Assembly (NCBI RefSeq): GCF_012927085.1
Contig: NZ_JABBFX010000002.1
Coordinates: forward strand, 248,001-312,000
DNA length: 64,000 bases
Direction of reading: 5' to 3'
Origin: Ramlibacter agri
GTDB lineage: Bacteria; Pseudomonadota; Gammaproteobacteria; Burkholderiales; Burkholderiaceae_C
The notes below the pieces were generated by a model. The model was given only the letters and a program-made list of their open reading frames with translations. It ran no database searches and was not told the DNA's origin. Below, piece by piece: positions 26,537 through 35,334 of the stretch (its first letter is position 1; each line of letters begins with the position of its first letter). The position numbers were made by a program, and so were the translations under genes.

Positions 26537-27312
26537 GGCCGCTGCAACCCGTACGGCCCGGCGCGCGGCTCGCGCTGGGCTTCGCCTTCTTCGCCCTGTT
26601 CTTCGCGGTGTGGGCCGCGGCGACCTTGAGCGGCTGGGTGTCGAAGACCTTCCTGGCCGACCCGCTGACGATGGTGAAGTCCGGCTTCGACCTGCTGGTG
26701 CACCAAGGGTTCGGCAAGGACATCGGCATGACGGTCTGGCGCGTGGTCGGCGGCTTCGCCATCGCCGCGTTGTTCGCCGTGCCGCTGGGCGTCGCGATGG
26801 GCGCGTACAAGCCGGTGGAAGCCTTCTTCGAGCCTTTCGTCAGCTTCGCCCGCTACCTGCCTGCGTCCGCCTTCATCCCGCTCCTGATCCTGTGGGCCGG
26901 CATTGGCGAGGCGCAGAAACTGGCGGTGATCTTCATCGGCTCCTTCTTCCAGCTAGTGCTGATGATCGCGGTGAGCGTGGGCAACACGCGCCGCGACCTG
27001 GTGGAGGCGGCGTACACGCTGGGCGCGAGGGACCAGGGCATCGTCGCCCGCGTGCTGCTGCCTTCCAGCGCGCCGGAAGTCGCCGAGACCCTGCGCATGG
27101 TGCTGGGCTGGGCCTGGACCTACGTGATCGTGGCGGAGCTGATCGGCGCATCCAGCGGCATCGGCCACATGATCACCGACAGCCAGGCGCTGCTGGCGAC
27201 GGACCAGATCATCTTCGGCATCATCGTGATCGGGCTGATCGGTCTGGTGACGGACTTCGCCTTCAAGGCCTTCAACCGGAAGCTGTTCCCATGGGCCCAG
27301 ATCGCGCGATGA
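26533..27312 (+). CDS. ABC transporter permease, NitT/TauT type
   Basis: A 259-residue inner-membrane permease with about six helices. The EAA loop reads EAAYTLGARDQGIVARVLLP, where the ATPase docks. GTG 26533 overlaps the binding-protein stop by four bases (GTGA); the in-frame extension back to 25810 is inside the previous gene and is dismissed. Forms the pore of the importer with the next gene's ATPase. Confidence 0.9.
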   Translation: MRPLQPVRPGARLALGFAFFALFFAVWAAATLSGWVSKTFLADPLTMVKSGFDLLVHQGFGKDIGMTVWRVVGGFAIAALFAVPLGVAMGAYKPVEAFFEPFVSFARYLPASAFIPLLILWAGIGEAQKLAVIFIGSFFQLVLMIAVSVGNTRRDLVEAAYTLGARDQGIVARVLLPSSAPEVAETLRMVLGWAWTYVIVAELIGASSGIGHMITDSQALLATDQIIFGIIVIGLIGLVTDFAFKAFNRKLFPWAQIAR

Positions 27313-28094
27313 GCATCCTGCAGGTCAGCGGGGTCGCCAAGACCTTCGCCGGCAAGGGCGGCGGCACCGTGGCCCTGGAGGCGACCGACCTGCTGGTGCA
27401 GGAGAACGATTTCATTACCATCCTCGGGCCTTCGGGCTGCGGCAAGAGCACGCTGCTGCGCATGGTGGCGGGGCTGGACACGCCGACCAGCGGGATCATC
27501 TCGCTCGATGGCAAGCCGGTGGCCGGCCCGGGCGCGGACCGCGGCATGGTGTTCCAGAGCTACACGCTGTTCCCCTGGCTGACGGTGCTGCAGAACGTCT
27601 GCTTCGGCTTGCGGGAGAAGGGCCTGCCGCTGCCGCGGCAGGTCGAGATCGCGCGGCATTTCATCGCGCGCGTGGGGCTGCAGGATTTCGAGCAGCACTT
27701 TCCGCGGCAGCTTTCGGGCGGCATGCAGCAGCGCACGGCGCTGGCGCGCGCGCTCGCCAATGACCCACGTATCCTGCTCATGGACGAACCCTTCGGCGCG
27801 CTGGACCACCAGACGCGCGAGCTGATGCAGGAGTTGCTGCTCGGGATCTGGGAGGAGCAGCGCAAGACGGTGCTGTTCGTCACGCACGACATCGACGAGT
27901 CCATCTTCATGGCCAACCGGGTGGTGGTGATGAGCGCGCGGCCGGGGCGCATCAAGTGCGACCTGCCGGTGCCGCTGGCGCATCCGCGCCACTACGCGAT
28001 GAAGACCACCGCGCCTTTCATGCAGCTGAAAGCGCGGCTCACCGAGGAGATCCGCGTCGAAGTACGGCGCGCGGCCGGACTGGCCACAGCCTGA
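27309..28094 (+). CDS. ABC transporter ATP-binding protein, NitT/TauT type
   Basis: A 261-residue ATPase. The Walker A is GPSGCGKST, the signature LSGGMQQR, the Walker B ILLMDEPFGALD, and the switch histidine is in VTHDIDE. ATG overlaps the permease stop by four bases (ATGA). Powers the importer. End of the hutU-hutH-ABC unit; a Nudix gene begins 20 bases further on. Confidence 0.93.
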   Translation: MSILQVSGVAKTFAGKGGGTVALEATDLLVQENDFITILGPSGCGKSTLLRMVAGLDTPTSGIISLDGKPVAGPGADRGMVFQSYTLFPWLTVLQNVCFGLREKGLPLPRQVEIARHFIARVGLQDFEQHFPRQLSGGMQQRTALARALANDPRILLMDEPFGALDHQTRELMQELLLGIWEEQRKTVLFVTHDIDESIFMANRVVVMSARPGRIKCDLPVPLAHPRHYAMKTTAPFMQLKARLTEEIRVEVRRAAGLATA

Positions 28095-28113
28095 ACCTCG
28101 CTACACTCGCGGC

Positions 28114-28599
28114 GTGGCCATTGTCCGCAGCGCCGGCTTGCTGATGTACCGCCGCCGACCGGCCGGCGTGGAAGTTCTCATTGCGCATCCGGGCGGTCCC
28201 TTCTGGGCCGCCCGCGACGCCGGCGCCTGGACGCTCCCCAAAGGCGCGGTCTGCGAGGGCGAGGACTCGCTGGCCGCTGCGCAGCGCGAGTTCGAGGAGG
28301 AGACCGGCTTCCTCGCCGCCCCGCCCTTCCAGCTGCTGGGTGAACTGCGCCAGCGCAGCGGCAAGCGCATCACCGCCTGGGCCTGCGAGGGCGACGTCGA
28401 CCCCAAGGGCCTGCACAGCAACCTGTTCGAGATGGAATGGCCGCCGCGCTCGGGCCGGCTGCAATCCTTCCCCGAGGTGGACCGGCTGGGATGGTTCGGC
28501 TTCGACGCTGCGCGGGCGAAGCTGCTGGCGGGCCAGGCGCCTTTCGTGGACGCGCTCGAAAGGCTGCTCGCCACGCAGGCGGGCTTGGCCCCCGCCTAG
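28114..28599 (+). CDS. Nudix hydrolase-like protein
   Basis: A 161-residue protein with a complete Nudix box at residues 44-66: G, E seven residues on, then REFEEETGF. The box binds divalent metal and cleaves nucleoside diphosphate-X bonds. The start used is GTG 28114. LPKGAVCEGE just before and inside the box resembles bis-nucleotide/ADP-ribose type members often annotated as NTP pyrophosphohydrolases. Substrate unknown; no functional link to the hut genes is evident. Confidence 0.85.
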   Translation: MAIVRSAGLLMYRRRPAGVEVLIAHPGGPFWAARDAGAWTLPKGAVCEGEDSLAAAQREFEEETGFLAAPPFQLLGELRQRSGKRITAWACEGDVDPKGLHSNLFEMEWPPRSGRLQSFPEVDRLGWFGFDAARAKLLAGQAPFVDALERLLATQAGLAPA

Positions 28600-28606
28600 A
28601 TCGTCG

Positions 28607-29023
28607 TCAGGCCGTCGCCAGTTGCCGGGACCGCGCAGGCGCGCGGCGGGCGGAGGCGGCAGGCAGTTCCTCGTCCTCTTCCTCCATGGCGACCTGGCCG
28701 CGCTCGGCGTGGTCCCAGGCGGCCCGGATGGCCTGCAGGGCTTCGTCCGGTTCCAGGCGGGAATCGCCCTTGATCCGGAACCAGTTGGCGCACAGGGATT
28801 TCTCGGCGTCGTCGAATGAGCCGCCGTACTGCGCGTAGCCGATGTAGCCCACGCAATAGGCCGGCGCATAGTCGTCGTACCCGCGGTCGCTGCGGTAGTA
28901 GGCCTCGCCCCAGAACACGCTCTGCCAATACGCGTCGTGCACGGCGGGGTCGATGCGACCATCGATCCGCACCTCGGGTTCGTCCGCCTGTTCTGCCCAA
29001 TATCCCTGTTCGATGGCATTCAT
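28607..29023 (-). CDS. Hypothetical protein, acidic and tyrosine-rich
   Basis: A 138-residue protein with no recognised domain. It has many Tyr/Trp and acidic residues (YWQSVFWGEAYYRSDRGYDDY, then an EEEDEEL run), no signal peptide and no membrane helix. GGAG at 29032-29035 is eight bases from ATG 29023, so that start is preferred over ATG 29029 and over longer frames. Convergent with the Nudix gene. The 233 bases to the next gene (29024-29256) contain only GC-rich divergent leader sequence with no gene I can support. Confidence 0.6.
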   Translation of the reverse strand: MNAIEQGYWAEQADEPEVRIDGRIDPAVHDAYWQSVFWGEAYYRSDRGYDDYAPAYCVGYIGYAQYGGSFDDAEKSLCANWFRIKGDSRLEPDEALQAIRAAWDHAERGQVAMEEEDEELPAASARRAPARSRQLATA

Positions 29024-29256
29024 GGCCATGGCTCCGTTTTGTCTTTGCTGGATCCAATGATCACGAGGCCCATGGCGGCGGCACGTAGGACGGCCGCGTC
29101 GCGCTGCTGTCGGAAGTCGTACCCGGCCGGTGCAGGCGGCATCGCCGGGCATGGTGGCGCGTTGGCTGACTGGTCGAGCTCGAGGTGTCGCCGGGGTGGC
29201 TGGGCGTGGCGGGGGCGGCGGGGGATACTCGGCGCGAAGCTTCCCAAGGAGTCTGC

Positions 29257-30036
29257 ATGGAAATCAGGGACAAGGTGGCCGTCATCACCGGCGGCGCGAG
29301 CGGCATCGGCGCGGGCCTGGCGGAGCGCTTCGCGCGCGAAGGCGCCCGCGGCGTGGTGGTGGCCGACATGAACTTCGAGCGGGCCGAAGGCGTGGCCCGC
29401 GGCATCGGCGCCCAGGCGCTGGCGGTGCGCTGCGACGTCAGCCGCGAAGCCGACATCCAGGAACTGGTGCGGCTGGCGCGCGAGCGCTTCGGCCGCATCG
29501 ACATCTATTTCTCCAACGCCGGCATCCTCGGCCGGCTGGGCGGCGTCGAGCTGGAAGACGCGCTCTGGGAAAAGATGTGGCAAGTGCATGGCATGGCCCA
29601 CGTGTGGGCGGCGCGCGCCGTCGTCCCCGAGATGGTGGAGCGCGGCGAAGGCTACTTCCTGGTGACGGCCTCGGCCGCCGGCCTGCTGAACATCGTGGAA
29701 TCCGCGCCCTACGGCGTCACCAAGCACGCCGCGGTGGCCATCGCCGAATGGCTGCGCATCGCCTATGGCCGCAAGGGCGTGCGGGTGTCCTGCCTGTGCC
29801 CGCAAAGCGTGCAGACCGACATGACGCGCGACGGCACCGGCTCGGCCGGCATCAACGGCGTGCTGACGCCCGAGCAGGTGGGCGAGGTCGTGGTGCAGGC
29901 CATGCGCGAGGAAAAATTCCTGGCGCTGCCGCACCCCGAGGTGGCGAAGTATTTCCAGGCCAAGGGCCAGGACTACGACCGCTGGCTCGGCGGCATGCAG
30001 AAGCTCTACGCCCAGCACGCCGGCGGCCCGACCTGA
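29257..30036 (+). CDS. Short-chain dehydrogenase/reductase (SDR)
   Basis: A 259-residue classical SDR. TGGASGIGAGLAERF binds the cofactor, SNAG is present, the catalytic serine is in VTASAAG, and YGVTK gives Tyr and Lys. AAGGAG at 29246-29251 supports ATG 29257 over the longer frame at 29185. Monocistronic by position. The substrate is not predictable. Confidence 0.9.
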   Translation: MEIRDKVAVITGGASGIGAGLAERFAREGARGVVVADMNFERAEGVARGIGAQALAVRCDVSREADIQELVRLARERFGRIDIYFSNAGILGRLGGVELEDALWEKMWQVHGMAHVWAARAVVPEMVERGEGYFLVTASAAGLLNIVESAPYGVTKHAAVAIAEWLRIAYGRKGVRVSCLCPQSVQTDMTRDGTGSAGINGVLTPEQVGEVVVQAMREEKFLALPHPEVAKYFQAKGQDYDRWLGGMQKLYAQHAGGPT

Positions 30037-30055
30037 AGATCCGCCGGGGACCGGC

Positions 30056-30202
30056 TCAGTGGAAGCTGATGGTCCCCAGGCCGACCAGGCCCGTGATGAT
30101 CAGGTAGATGGCGATGATGTAGTTCAGCAGCCGGGGCATGATCAGGATCAGGATGCCGGCGATGATGGCGGTGATGGGGCCGATGTGCTGGATGTAGGGC
30201 AT
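30056..30202 (-). CDS. Small DUF3096 membrane protein
   Basis: A 48-residue protein, nearly all hydrophobic, with two predicted helices: IGPITAIIAGILILIMP and YIIAIYLIITGLVGLG around RLLN. This matches the short DUF3096 family found in many proteobacteria, function unknown. GGGAG eight bases before the ATG supports the start. It is divergent from the sigma-factor gene, with 79 bases between. Confidence 0.8.
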   Translation of the reverse strand: MPYIQHIGPITAIIAGILILIMPRLLNYIIAIYLIITGLVGLGTISFH

Positions 30203-30281
30203 GATTTTTTCTCCCGCCGGCAGTATGGCGGGAACGCCAGCGCCGCGGGGCGCATCGTATGCCGGACAAAGCCGCAAAACG

Positions 30282-30977
30282 ATGAGCCTGAATTCCGACC
30301 CTGCCCTGCGCGCTGACGACGAGGCGCTGCGCCAGCGCGCCGCCGCCGGCGATGCCCGCGCCTTCGAGGCGCTGATGCGCCGCCACAACCGCCTGCTGTT
30401 CCGGACCGCCCGCAGCGTGCTGCGCAACGACCCCGAAAGCGAGGAAGTCGTGCAGGAGGCCTACCTGAAGGCCTGGCGCGCCCTGCCCGGCTTCCGTGGC
30501 GATTCGCAACTGTCCACCTGGCTGGTGCGCATCGTGATGAACGAAGCGCTGGGCCGGCTGCGCCGCAGCCGCACGGCCGTCGTGCCGATCGGGCCCGCGG
30601 CGCTGGCCGAACCGGATGAGGTCACGGAAGAAGCCGCCGACCCGGCCGCGGCAGCGGCCCACGACCCGGAACAGGCCGCCCTGCGCGGCGAGTTGCGGCG
30701 CATCGTCGAAACGCACATCGACCAGCTGCCCGAGCAGTTCCGCACCGTGTTCATGCTGCGTGCGGTGGAGGAGATGAACGTGGAGGAAGTGGCCGCGGCG
30801 CTGCAGGTGCCGGCCGCCACCGTGCGCACGCGCTTCTTCCGGGCCCGGGCGCTACTGCGCACGGCGCTGGAGCGCGAACTCGACTTCGCGATCGACGACG
30901 CCTTCTCCTTCGCCGGCGCCCGCTGCGACCGCATCGTGGCGACGGTGCTGCGGCGGATCGCACAGGAAACCCCGTAG
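30282..30977 (+). CDS. ECF-type RNA polymerase sigma factor
   Basis: A 231-residue sigma-70 family protein of the RpoE-like group. Region 2 covers about residues 25-95 (LLFRTARSVLRNDPESEEVVQEAYLKAW), region 4 about 145-195 (EEVAAALQVPAATVRTRFFRAR). An Ala/Glu-rich linker joins them. ATG 30282 is used; the ORF from 30201 reads through the divergent promoter. No anti-sigma or zinc-finger gene is adjacent, unlike most ECF loci. Confidence 0.88.
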   Translation: MSLNSDPALRADDEALRQRAAAGDARAFEALMRRHNRLLFRTARSVLRNDPESEEVVQEAYLKAWRALPGFRGDSQLSTWLVRIVMNEALGRLRRSRTAVVPIGPAALAEPDEVTEEAADPAAAAAHDPEQAALRGELRRIVETHIDQLPEQFRTVFMLRAVEEMNVEEVAAALQVPAATVRTRFFRARALLRTALERELDFAIDDAFSFAGARCDRIVATVLRRIAQETP

Positions 30978-31002
30978 GCTGGGTTCGCGCAGCGACCCCA
31001 GC
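30978..31002. terminator. Weak hairpin between convergent genes
   Basis: GCTGGG and CCCAGC pair across a 13-base loop in the 27-base gap between the sigma gene and the ilvD-type gene. No T tract follows on either strand, so intrinsic termination is only possible, not shown. Confidence 0.3.
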
Positions 31003-31004
31003 TC

Positions 31005-32741
31005 TCACACCCGCGGCACTTTCCCCTTCACTTCTGCCGCCGCCAGGAAGTCGAAGTCCACGCCCTTGTCCGCCTGCGTCACCGTTGCGAGGAACAGCTT
31101 GCGGTAGCCGCGCTCGGCCTGCGGCACCTGCACCGGCTGCTCCTGCGCGCGCCGTGCCAGTTCGGCCGCGTCCACCAGCAGGCTGATCTCGCGGTTGCGC
31201 AAGGACAGGCGGATGCGGTCGCCATTGCGCACCAGCGCCAGCGGCCCGCCAATGGCGGACTCGGGCGTCACGTGCAGCACGATGGTGCCGAAGGCCGTGC
31301 CGCTCATGCGGCCATCGGAAATGCGCACCATGTCCTTCACGCCCTGCCGCGCCAGCTTGCGCGGCAGCGGGATGTAGCCGGCCTCGGGCATGCCGGGCGC
31401 GCCCTTGGGGCCGATGTTCTTCAGCACGAGCACGTCGTCCGGGTGCACGTCGAGGTCCTCGCTGTCGATGCGATTGGCCAGGTCTTCCAGGCCTTCGAAG
31501 ACGACGGCGCGGCCCTCGTGCTCCACCAGCCGCGGGTCGGCCGCCGACTGCTTGATGATGGCGCCGCCGGGGGCCAGGTTGCCCTCCAGCACGGCCAGGC
31601 CGCCCTGCGGGTAGATCGGGTTGGCGAAGGGCCGCACCACGTCCTGCTGGAACGCCGGACGGGCGCGCTCCAGCTCCTCGCCCAGCGTGCGGCCGGTCAC
31701 CGTCAGCGCATCCAGGTGCAGCAGCGGCTTCAGTTCGCGCAGCAGCGTGGCCATGCCGCCGGCTGCGTGGAAGTGCTCCATGTAGTGCGCGCCCGAAGGT
31801 TTCAGGTCCACCAGCACCGGCGTCTCGCGGCCCATGCGGTCCAGCGCCTTCAGGTCCACTTCGTAGCCCAGGCGGCCGGCGATGGCCGTGAGGTGCACGA
31901 TGGCGTTGGTCGAGCCGCCGATCGCCAGCAGCACGCGCATTGCGTTTTCGAGCGCCTTGTCCGTGAGCACCTGGTCGACGGTGCGCCGCTCCCTCGCGAT
32001 CTGCACGGCCACCTGCCCGGTGTGCTCCGCGACGCGCATGCGGTCGGCAGTGACAGCCGGCGGCGTCGCGCCGCCCGGCACCGTCATGCCCAGCGCCTCG
32101 GCGATGCAGGCCATGGTGCTGGCCGTGCCCATCACCGAGCAGGTGCCGACGCTGGGCACCAGCTGGTCGTTGACGTCGGCGATCTCGCGCTCGTCGATTT
32201 CGTCCGCGCGGAACCTGGCCCAGTAGCGCCGGCAGTCGGTGCAGGCGCCGACCACTTCGCCGCGGTGCGAGCCGGTGAGCATGGAACCGGTGATCAGCTG
32301 GATGGCGGGCAGGCCGGCGGAAGCCGCGCCCATCAGCTGCGCCGGCACCGTCTTGTCGCAGCCGCCAATGAGCACCACGGCGTCCATCGGTTGCGCCCGC
32401 AGCATCTCCTCGGTGTCCATCGCCATCAGGTTGCGCAGGTACATGCTGGTCGGCGCCGCGAAGCTCTCGCCGATGGAGATGGTGGGGAACTTCACCGGCA
32501 GCCCGCCGGCCAGCATGATCCCGCGCTGCACCGCTTCCAGCAGCTGCGGCATGTTGCCGTGGCAGGGGTTGTAGCCGCTGCCGGTATCGGTGATGCCGAT
32601 GACGGGCCGGTCCAGCGTGGCGTCCGTGTAGCCCGCGCCCTTGATGAAGGCCTTGCGCAGGAACAGGGAGAAGCCGGCGTCGCCGTAGTTGGTGAGGCCC
32701 TTGCGCATGCCGCCGGGGCCGCGGGAATCGGAGGAGGACAT
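31005..32741 (-). CDS. IlvD/Edd-family sugar-acid dehydratase
   Basis: A 578-residue Fe-S dehydratase. Cluster-type cysteines appear in YNPCHGNM, IGGCDKTVPAQ and GTCSVMGTASTM; GACTDCRRYWA adds two more. GTASTM and CDKTVPA point to the pentonate/hexonate dehydratase branch (L-arabinonate, D-xylonate, D-fuconate type) rather than biosynthetic dihydroxy-acid dehydratase. It would remove water from an aldonic acid to give a 2-keto-3-deoxy acid. ATG 32741 is used; the frame extending to 33245 overlaps the divergent kinase gene. Confidence 0.87.
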   Translation of the reverse strand: MSSSDSRGPGGMRKGLTNYGDAGFSLFLRKAFIKGAGYTDATLDRPVIGITDTGSGYNPCHGNMPQLLEAVQRGIMLAGGLPVKFPTISIGESFAAPTSMYLRNLMAMDTEEMLRAQPMDAVVLIGGCDKTVPAQLMGAASAGLPAIQLITGSMLTGSHRGEVVGACTDCRRYWARFRADEIDEREIADVNDQLVPSVGTCSVMGTASTMACIAEALGMTVPGGATPPAVTADRMRVAEHTGQVAVQIARERRTVDQVLTDKALENAMRVLLAIGGSTNAIVHLTAIAGRLGYEVDLKALDRMGRETPVLVDLKPSGAHYMEHFHAAGGMATLLRELKPLLHLDALTVTGRTLGEELERARPAFQQDVVRPFANPIYPQGGLAVLEGNLAPGGAIIKQSAADPRLVEHEGRAVVFEGLEDLANRIDSEDLDVHPDDVLVLKNIGPKGAPGMPEAGYIPLPRKLARQGVKDMVRISDGRMSGTAFGTIVLHVTPESAIGGPLALVRNGDRIRLSLRNREISLLVDAAELARRAQEQPVQVPQAERGYRKLFLATVTQADKGVDFDFLAAAEVKGKVPRV

Positions 32742-32847
32742 GCGCGGATTGTGACCGCGACCGCGCGCGCGTAGGCCCGGACCTACCCGGCCTTGCGCCT
32801 GCGGCAAGCCCAGCCGGGGCCAGGCCCGGGTATCGTTGGCGCTGCCC

Positions 32848-33753
32848 ATGCGAACCCTCTCCGTCGTCGTCAACGCCAAGGCCGGCACCGGCTGCCCGCC
32901 GGAATGGCTCGAACAACTGCGCGCTCGCTTTGCCAGCCACGGCATCGCGGCGCAGGTCGAACAGGTGCATGGTGGCGACGAAATCGAAGCGGCAGTGCGG
33001 CGTGCGCTGCAAGCCGGCGCCGAAGCCGTGGTCGCCGGCGGCGGCGACGGCACCGTCAGCGCGGTCGCCGCGCAGCTGGTCGACCAGTCGGTGCCGCTGG
33101 GCGTGCTGCCCCTGGGCACCTTGAACCACTTCGCCAAGGACCTGGGCATGCCGCTGGAGCGCGACGAAGCAGTGGACGCGATCGCGCGCGGCGCGGTGGA
33201 GAGCGTCGACGTCGGCGAGGTCAACGGCCGCGTCTTCATCAACAACTCGAGCCTCGGGCTCTATCCCGACATCGTGCGCGAGCGCGAGCACCGCCAGAAG
33301 CGCCTGGGCCACGGCAAGTGGCGCGCGCTGCTGGAGGCCAGCATCTCCGCGCTGCGGCGCTATCCGGCGCTGCGCGTGCAGGTGGACCTGGACGACGAAC
33401 GCCACGCCGTGCGTACGCCTTTCCTCTTCATCGGCAACAACGAGTACCAGATGGAAGGCTTCGAGATCGGCGAACGCCGCAGCCTGGCCGAAGGCACGCT
33501 GGCTCTCTACACCGCGCAGCGCACCGGCCGCTTCGGCCTGCTGTGGCTGGCGCTGCTGGCGCTGTCGCGGCGGCTGCAGCAGGCACGCGACTTCCACGCC
33601 GCGCGCGCCCGCGACTTCGTCGTGCACTCGGGCCACCGCCAGCTGCGCGTGGCGACCGACGGCGAGGTGACGCTGATGCCAACGCCGCTGCGCTACCGCG
33701 TCCGCCCGGGCGCGCTGCGCGTGATCCGGCCGGCGCCGGCGGCTTCCGCGTAG
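32848..33753 (+). CDS. Diacylglycerol/lipid kinase-like protein
   Basis: A 301-residue member of the DAGK-catalytic family. GGGDGTVSAVAAQL is the nucleotide-binding glycine motif and PLGTLNHFAKDLG the second conserved segment. Such proteins phosphorylate lipid alcohols at the inner membrane (YegS/BmrU relatives). ATG 32848 begins MRTLSVVVNAKAGTG, the family start; the TTG at 32836 is less likely. Divergent from the dehydratase gene; no operon partners. Confidence 0.85.
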   Translation: MRTLSVVVNAKAGTGCPPEWLEQLRARFASHGIAAQVEQVHGGDEIEAAVRRALQAGAEAVVAGGGDGTVSAVAAQLVDQSVPLGVLPLGTLNHFAKDLGMPLERDEAVDAIARGAVESVDVGEVNGRVFINNSSLGLYPDIVREREHRQKRLGHGKWRALLEASISALRRYPALRVQVDLDDERHAVRTPFLFIGNNEYQMEGFEIGERRSLAEGTLALYTAQRTGRFGLLWLALLALSRRLQQARDFHAARARDFVVHSGHRQLRVATDGEVTLMPTPLRYRVRPGALRVIRPAPAASA

Positions 33754-33839
33754 CCGCGCAGCCACATCAACGATTCCACACTCGTAACCGTTCGCTCCTG
33801 GCCGCCCGCCTTCCGTCGCCTGGACGGAACGGGCGTTGT

Positions 33840-33874
33840 AACAAGCGTTGTTGCTTCAGGTAACTGCTAGTTAC
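33840..33874. promoter_or_regulatory. Two perfect palindromes upstream of the Cache-protein gene
   Basis: AACAA-GCG-TTGTT at 33840-33852 and GTAACT-GCT-AGTTAC at 33860-33874, 39 to 73 bases before the ATG at 33913. GTAAC also recurs at 33784. The rest of the 159-base gap (33754-33912) has no gene. They look like paired operator sites; the regulator is unknown. Confidence 0.5.
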
Positions 33875-33912
33875 GATTCTCCGCGCAAGAACAAACGATC
33901 AAGGAGCAGGGA

Positions 33913-34401
33913 ATGAAGACCAGGAATGCCACCCGTATCGCCACCGCCATGGCCGCCGTACTCGTCGCCGGTGCCACGTGGGCCGCGACCGCCGCCCCGG
34001 CCAAGGACGAAGCGGTGACCGCCAAGGAAGCCGAAACCATGGTGAAGAAGGGCGTCGCCTTCATCAAGGCGAACGGCAAGGACAAGGGCTACGCCGCCAT
34101 CAACGACCGCGACAACAAGGACTTCCACGACCGCGACCTGTACCTCGCCGTGCACAAGCTGGATGGCACCTGCGTTGCCCACGGCACCAACGAGAAGATG
34201 GTCGGCAAGAACTTCATCGAGATGAAGGACATCGACGGCAAGGAATACATCAAGGAACGCGTGACGCTGGCCCAGAGCAAGCCCAGCTTCTACACGGACT
34301 ACAAGTTCCCCAACCCGGTGACCAAGAAGATCGAGGCCAAGACGGCCTACTGCGAGCGCGTGGACGACACCATCGTCTGCGGCGGCGTCTACAAGAAGTA
34401 A
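33913..34401 (+). CDS. Secreted single-Cache-domain protein
   Basis: A 162-residue protein with a signal peptide (cut near AAPA) and one small Cache domain: KGYAAINDRDNKDFHDRDLYL, then HGTNEKMVGKNF and ITKK-like strands. Cache domains bind small ligands outside the cytoplasm, usually as part of chemoreceptors or kinases; here the domain stands alone, with no transmembrane or signalling part. CAAGGAGCAGGG precedes the ATG. A small secreted gene and, further on, a PAS-HAMP chemoreceptor lie downstream on the same strand. Confidence 0.82.
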   Translation: MKTRNATRIATAMAAVLVAGATWAATAAPAKDEAVTAKEAETMVKKGVAFIKANGKDKGYAAINDRDNKDFHDRDLYLAVHKLDGTCVAHGTNEKMVGKNFIEMKDIDGKEYIKERVTLAQSKPSFYTDYKFPNPVTKKIEAKTAYCERVDDTIVCGGVYKK

Positions 34402-34453
34402 GAGCAAAAGCAAGCCTAACGTGCCGGCAAGGTCCGGCCAGGAGGAGAGTCGT

Positions 34454-34846
34454 ATGGGAAAACTTTCGTTGCTGACGATCGCCCTGCTCTTCGCGGGCGC
34501 CGCGCAGGCCGGCACGTATTCCATCAAGCAGGAATCGGACTGCCCGCTGGTGAGCGCCGGCGAACTCCAGAGCGCCATAGCGCGCGTGGGCAAGGCCAAC
34601 GGCCTGGACCTGCCGAACGACATGGCGCTGCGCGCCGAGCTGCGCTGCACGTCCGAGGGCAAGGGCACGCGCGCGCGCTTCGTCTACACCTTCCGTGCCG
34701 CCATCGAGAAGCAGCTGGCCGACGGCGAGATGCAGCGCTGGGCCACGGTGGCGCAGCTCACCGGTTACGGCACGACCGGCAGCGCCAAGCCGCTGCTGCG
34801 CGACGTGTCGTTCACGGTGCGCGACCTGATCCGCCAGGAGCCCTGA
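34454..34846 (+). CDS. Hypothetical secreted protein
   Basis: A 130-residue protein with a signal peptide (MGKLSLLTIALLFAGAAQAG). The mature part has two cysteines (SDCPLV and LRCTSE) that could form a disulfide. No domain recognised. GGAGGAGAG at 34441-34449 places the start at ATG 34454, not the in-frame 34421. It lies 52 bases after the Cache gene and may share its transcript. Confidence 0.6.
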   Translation: MGKLSLLTIALLFAGAAQAGTYSIKQESDCPLVSAGELQSAIARVGKANGLDLPNDMALRAELRCTSEGKGTRARFVYTFRAAIEKQLADGEMQRWATVAQLTGYGTTGSAKPLLRDVSFTVRDLIRQEP

Positions 34847-34880
34847 GGCGGACTTCCGGGTGATTTGCTAGTCTCGCGCG

Positions 34881-35303
34881 ATGCAGCCCCGCATCACGCT
34901 CATCACCCTCGCCGTCGACGACCTGGAGCGCGCGGTCGCGTTCTACCGCGACGGCCTCGGCCTTGGCACGCAAGGCATCGTCGGCCAGGAGTTCGAGAAC
35001 GGCGCCGTCTGCTTCTTCGAGCTGCAGGGCGGGCTGAAGCTCGCCTTGTGGCCGCGCAAGAGCCTGGCCGCCGACACCGGCCTGCCGGTGAAAGCGCCCA
35101 GCGCGCTCGAATTCACGCTGGCCCACAACGTGGCCTCGCAAGCGGAAGTGGACGCGGTGATGGCGCAAGCCGCCGCTGCGGGCGCGACGCTGGTGAAGGC
35201 CGCGCAGCCCACCTTCTACGGCGGCTATGCGGGCTATTTCCAGGATCTCGATGGCCACCTCTGGGAGGTGGCTTTCAACCCGGGCTTCGCCGACCTCGGC
35301 TAG
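34881..35303 (+). CDS. VOC-family (glyoxalase/bleomycin-resistance fold) protein
   Basis: A 140-residue vicinal-oxygen-chelate protein: [23 protein letters not shown] at the start and [16 protein letters not shown] at the end, where glutamate and histidine serve as metal ligands in active members. Members include glyoxalase I, dioxygenases and resistance proteins; which applies here cannot be told. Independent of its neighbours by function. Confidence 0.85.
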   Translation: MQPRITLITLAVDDLERAVAFYRDGLGLGTQGIVGQEFENGAVCFFELQGGLKLALWPRKSLAADTGLPVKAPSALEFTLAHNVASQAEVDAVMAQAAAAGATLVKAAQPTFYGGYAGYFQDLDGHLWEVAFNPGFADLG

Positions 35304-35334
35304 CAGCCCGGCCGGCCCGTCCAAGGAGCGTCGT

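Noticed and set aside
32836..32847. TTG start four codons upstream of the lipid kinase ATG
   Set aside because: No ribosome binding site, and the family N terminus begins at ATG 32848.
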